A stretch of DNA of 64,000 nucleotides from Candidatus Gastranaerophilales bacterium (GTDB lineage: Bacteria > Cyanobacteriota > Vampirovibrionia > Gastranaerophilales > Gastranaerophilaceae), in contig CALUQO010000006.1 in the NCBI GenBank assembly GCA_944322935.1, forward strand, positions 1 to 64,000, read 5' to 3'. Position numbers and translations under genes: made by a program. Of the stretch, positions 61,586 through 64,000 are shown piece after piece. How positions within the stretch are numbered: position 1 is the first letter of the stretch; the number at the start of each line of letters is the position of its first letter. The notes below the pieces were generated by a model. It ran no database searches. It was not told the origin of the DNA and was given only the letters and a program-made list of their open reading frames with translations.

Positions 61586-62458
61586 TTATTTTGTCGTGTT
61601 TTGTTGATTGTGCGAAAATACCCGTTTTTCAAGACCTGTTTTGACAATAAAATTACACATGCCCTGCGGCAAATACGACATAAACCTTGCAAAAAACGAA
61701 TCCATGCCTATATTATAAGAAAGTTTAGGATTTTTTAGCGTCAAAACCTTATATACCAAACCCGCAATATCCTCCGGCTTTAGACCTTTATCAGTATTTT
61801 TTGCGGCGTTTTTCAATAAAAAATCAAATTCTTTTGCGTATTTTTGTTTACCTTCTTCACAAAGAAGTTCGAGATTCCTCATTGATTCATCAACTGATTT
61901 GTTCCATATAGGCGTGGAAACAACCCCGGGTTTTATTGATATAACCTTGAGGTTCGGCATTTTGCATTCCAGAATCAAAGAGTTAAAAAACATGTCCAAG
62001 GCGCGTTTGGATACACAATAAGGAGATAAAAACGGAAATATACCGTAAGATGACATGGAGCTTATGTTTACAATCCTGCAGTCCTTGCTCATGCTCATCA
62101 TGGGCAGTGCTTTTTGAGCGGTGCGTATGGCGCCGAAAACATTGATATCAAACTGTTTTTTTAAAATTTCTGCGGGAATATACTCAACAGGCCCTGCCAG
62201 CGCAACTCCGGCATTGTTTACAATAGCAAAAAGCTCCGGTGTTGTTTCTTTAATCTTTTCGAATGCGCAGTTTACGCTTTCGTCGTTCGTAACATCTATA
62301 AAAACCGGAATTATGTTTTCATGTAATTGTTCAAGTGTTTCTTTGTCCTGTTGTTTTCGCACCCCTGCAAAAACCTTAAACCCTTCTCGGGCAAGTTTTT
62401 GGGCAGTTGCTTTGCCCAGACCCGAAGATGAACCGGTTATTAAAACATATTTTTCCAT
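61586..62458 (-). CDS. Short-chain dehydrogenase/reductase
   Basis: A 290-residue classical SDR: cofactor motif TGSSSGLGKATAQKL, NNAGVALAGP near 87-96, catalytic Ser in IVNISSMSSYG and the Tyr-x-x-x-Lys YCVSK near 152-156. The Arg after strand 2 (FAGVRKQQ) favours NADPH. The C-terminal ~70 residues (GMDSFFARFMSYLPQGMCNF) are hydrophobic and resemble those of retinol/17-beta-hydroxysteroid dehydrogenase-like bacterial SDRs of the oxidoreductase group acting on lipophilic substrates. Single gene, 43 bases after mnmG on the same strand. Substrate unknown. Confidence 0.88.
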   Translation of the reverse strand: MEKYVLITGSSSGLGKATAQKLAREGFKVFAGVRKQQDKETLEQLHENIIPVFIDVTNDESVNCAFEKIKETTPELFAIVNNAGVALAGPVEYIPAEILKKQFDINVFGAIRTAQKALPMMSMSKDCRIVNISSMSSYGIFPFLSPYCVSKRALDMFFNSLILECKMPNLKVISIKPGVVSTPIWNKSVDESMRNLELLCEEGKQKYAKEFDFLLKNAAKNTDKGLKPEDIAGLVYKVLTLKNPKLSYNIGMDSFFARFMSYLPQGMCNFIVKTGLEKRVFSHNQQNTTK

Positions 62459-62501
62459 AAATTTTATTCTCCCCGCTGCCGCAAAATAACAGCAAAAATA
62501 A

Positions 62502-64000
62502 TTACCTACTCAGCATGACCATTAATACGGAGATGTCAGCAGGTTTAACCCCGCCGATTCTGGCCGCCTGCCCAAGCGTTGCCGGTCTTACTTTTGCCAG
62601 TTTTTCTTTTGTTTCGGTTGAAATATGCTGCAGCTCTTCGTAATTTATATCCGCAGGTATTTTTATTTTTTCAAGCCTGTCCATTGTTTCCACCTGCTGG
62701 TTCTGGCGTTTTATGTAGCCGTCGTATTTTATTTTTATTTCAGCCTCTTCAAAAATATCCGAAGGCAAATCAAGCTCTTTTGTTGATTGGTCAATTTCCT
62801 TGAGCGCCTTGTAATCTATTGAAGGACGTTTTAACAGCTCGGCAAGCTTCATGCCTCTTTCAATATTTTCATTGTATTTAGCCAGTTTTTCGTTTACCTC
62901 GGGTGTCGGCGAAATTTTTGTTGTCCTCAAACGTTCTATTTCTTCTTCAATCCTTTTTTGCTTGTCCAAAAATCTCTGATATCTCTCATCGGAAATCAGC
63001 CCTATCTTATACCCTATCGGGGTTAATCTTTCGTCAGCATTGTCCTGACGTAAAAGCAGCCTGTATTCCGAGCGGGAAGTAAGCATTCTGTATGGCTCTT
63101 GAATATCCTTTGTAACCAAATCATCGATTAAAGTGCCTATGTAAGAGTTGCTTCTCGAAAGCTCGAGCATGTCACTGTTGTTTAAATAGTTATAAGCGTT
63201 TATACCCGCAACAAGCCCCTGTGCGGCAGCTTCTTCATAACCGCTTGTACCGTTAATCTGCCCCGCGCAAAACAGGCCTTTAATCTTTTTGGTCATTAAA
63301 GAATGGTTAAGCTGCAAAGCCGGCACCGCATCGTATTCTACAGCATAAGCAGGTTTTATAATATGAACGTTTTCCAACCCCGGCAAAGATTTAAGCATTT
63401 GTATCTGCACATCGGCCGGAAGGCTTGTTGAAAAGCCCTGTACATAAATTTCATACGTGTCTTTACCCTCTGGCTCAATAAATATGTGGTGCGAAGGATT
63501 GTGCGCAAACCGCACCACTTTGTCCTCAATAGAAGGGCAGTACCTTGGGCCTATGCCATGGATAAGACCCGCATACAGCGGTGATTTATCAAGATTAGCG
63601 CGTATAATGTCATGGGTTTTTTCCGTTGTCCTTGTAAGGTAGCAAGGGTATTGTTTTCTTACAGGCCTGTCAGGCTCAAAAGAGAAGAAATGGAGCTCTT
63701 CATCTCCCGGCTGAACAGTCATTTTGGAATAATCTATTGTTCTTGAATCAACTCTTGCAGGAGTACCGGTTTTCAGGCGTTTAAGAATTAAACCGTTTTT
63801 CAACAACGACTCGGAAAGTCCCGTTGCCGCACGTTCACCCATGCGACCCGCGCTTACGGACTGCAAACCCACATAACAGCGGCCTTCCAGAGATGTACCT
63901 GTAGTTAAAATAACGGCCGGAGCATGATATTCCAAACCGAATTCATCAACTACACCCTTTACTGTATTTTTTTCCACAATCAGCCCTGAAACCATGGTTT
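62502..64000 (-). CDS. mnmG: tRNA uridine 5-carboxymethylaminomethyl modification enzyme MnmG (partial)
   Basis: The gene runs off the right edge; about 500 C-terminal residues are present and roughly 130 N-terminal ones, including the FAD-binding GGGHAG motif, are missing. Visible signatures are TTGTSLEGRCYVGLQSVSAG, RLKTGTPARVDSRTIDYSKM, the Cys-containing RYCPSIEDKVVRF, GLFCAGQINGTSGYEEAAAQ and EYRLLLRQDNADERLTPIG. The C-terminal helical domain (ERGMKLAELLKRPSIDYKAL, ARIGGVKPADISVLMVML) binds MnmE and tRNA. It modifies wobble uridine 34 in several tRNAs. Confidence 0.95.
   Translation of the reverse strand, partial: TMVSGLIVEKNTVKGVVDEFGLEYHAPAVILTTGTSLEGRCYVGLQSVSAGRMGERAATGLSESLLKNGLILKRLKTGTPARVDSRTIDYSKMTVQPGDEELHFFSFEPDRPVRKQYPCYLTRTTEKTHDIIRANLDKSPLYAGLIHGIGPRYCPSIEDKVVRFAHNPSHHIFIEPEGKDTYEIYVQGFSTSLPADVQIQMLKSLPGLENVHIIKPAYAVEYDAVPALQLNHSLMTKKIKGLFCAGQINGTSGYEEAAAQGLVAGINAYNYLNNSDMLELSRSNSYIGTLIDDLVTKDIQEPYRMLTSRSEYRLLLRQDNADERLTPIGYKIGLISDERYQRFLDKQKRIEEEIERLRTTKISPTPEVNEKLAKYNENIERGMKLAELLKRPSIDYKALKEIDQSTKELDLPSDIFEEAEIKIKYDGYIKRQNQQVETMDRLEKIKIPADINYEELQHISTETKEKLAKVRPATLGQAARIGGVKPADISVLMVMLSR

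Overview
The window is AT-rich bacterial DNA with densely packed genes on both strands. It carries outer-membrane LPS transport genes (lptB, a YjgP/YjgQ permease), flagellar export and flagellin genes, a cyanobacterial-style LuxR response regulator and histidine kinase, and several lineage-type proteins of unknown function. My best reading is a host-associated, non-photosynthetic relative of the Cyanobacteria (Vampirovibrionia/Melainabacteria, order Gastranaerophilales). This is inferred from gene content and protein style, without any database search. No rRNA, tRNA or CRISPR array was recognised.

Layout. 1-4 kb: MdaB-like quinone reductase, sugar epimerase, two glycosyltransferases and an Xre regulator (surface polysaccharide genes). 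4.0-5.4 kb: a family-4 uracil-DNA glycosylase gene broken into two end fragments around a toxin-antitoxin module (the toxin has a frameshift at its start) and a MITE-like inverted-repeat element. 5.4-8.2 kb: MerR regulator, periplasmic cupin, two lineage-type proteins. 8.2-10.6 kb: a complete divergent AmmeMemoRadiSam set (radical SAM enzyme facing a Memo-AMMECR1 fusion). 10.7-11.3 kb: a copper unit with CsoR-type operators, an unannotated 40-residue cysteine-rich peptide, and csoR. 11.3-17.6 kb: DJ-1/PfpI protein, pentapeptide protein, response regulator, a paralogous membrane-protein pair, lptB, LptF/G and a phosphodiester glycosidase. 17.7-20.6 kb: flhB-like, flagellar-type sigma factor and histidine kinase in one operon. 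20.6-31.5 kb: BI-1 protein, Ala-rich coiled-coil protein, comEC, EF-hand protein, dnaK, a zinc-ribbon protein and a phosphoglucose isomerase. 31.5-39.9 kb: ridA-ilvA, dgt, leuC, a 430-bp cluster of non-coding repeats, a YhaM-like nuclease, a sugar nucleotidyltransferase, and aroF with a coupled micro-gene. 40-44.4 kb: two flagellins, adk, map and rlmH. 44.4-50.6 kb: two nitroreductases, a HAD phosphatase, a nitrilase, a DUF1848 protein and fusA. 50.6-58.3 kb: a large Cys-rich protein, a GT39-like membrane transferase, a GNAT protein, a MarR-controlled DHA2 efflux pump and a kinase-like protein. 58.3-64 kb: fliP-fliQ-fliR-flhB, an SDR and the mnmG C-terminal part.

Threads across the window. 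(1) Five otherwise unrelated proteins carry a short Phe-[Ser/Lys/Gly]-[Gly/Ala/Ser] patch in a polar N-terminal extension, possibly a lineage-specific targeting tag. (2) Several genes have a TATAAT-like box placed so that transcription would begin at the start codon, suggesting frequent leaderless mRNAs. (3) There are two complete FlhB-type proteins about 40 kb apart. (4) A TACWACTTTAGT-type motif recurs around the flagellins and upstream of the response regulator. (5) Parts of the element in the broken glycosylase gene recur at 36 kb.

All calls come from reading the sequence. Start sites are chosen by ribosome binding site and family alignment from memory. Function for lineage-type proteins is left open.
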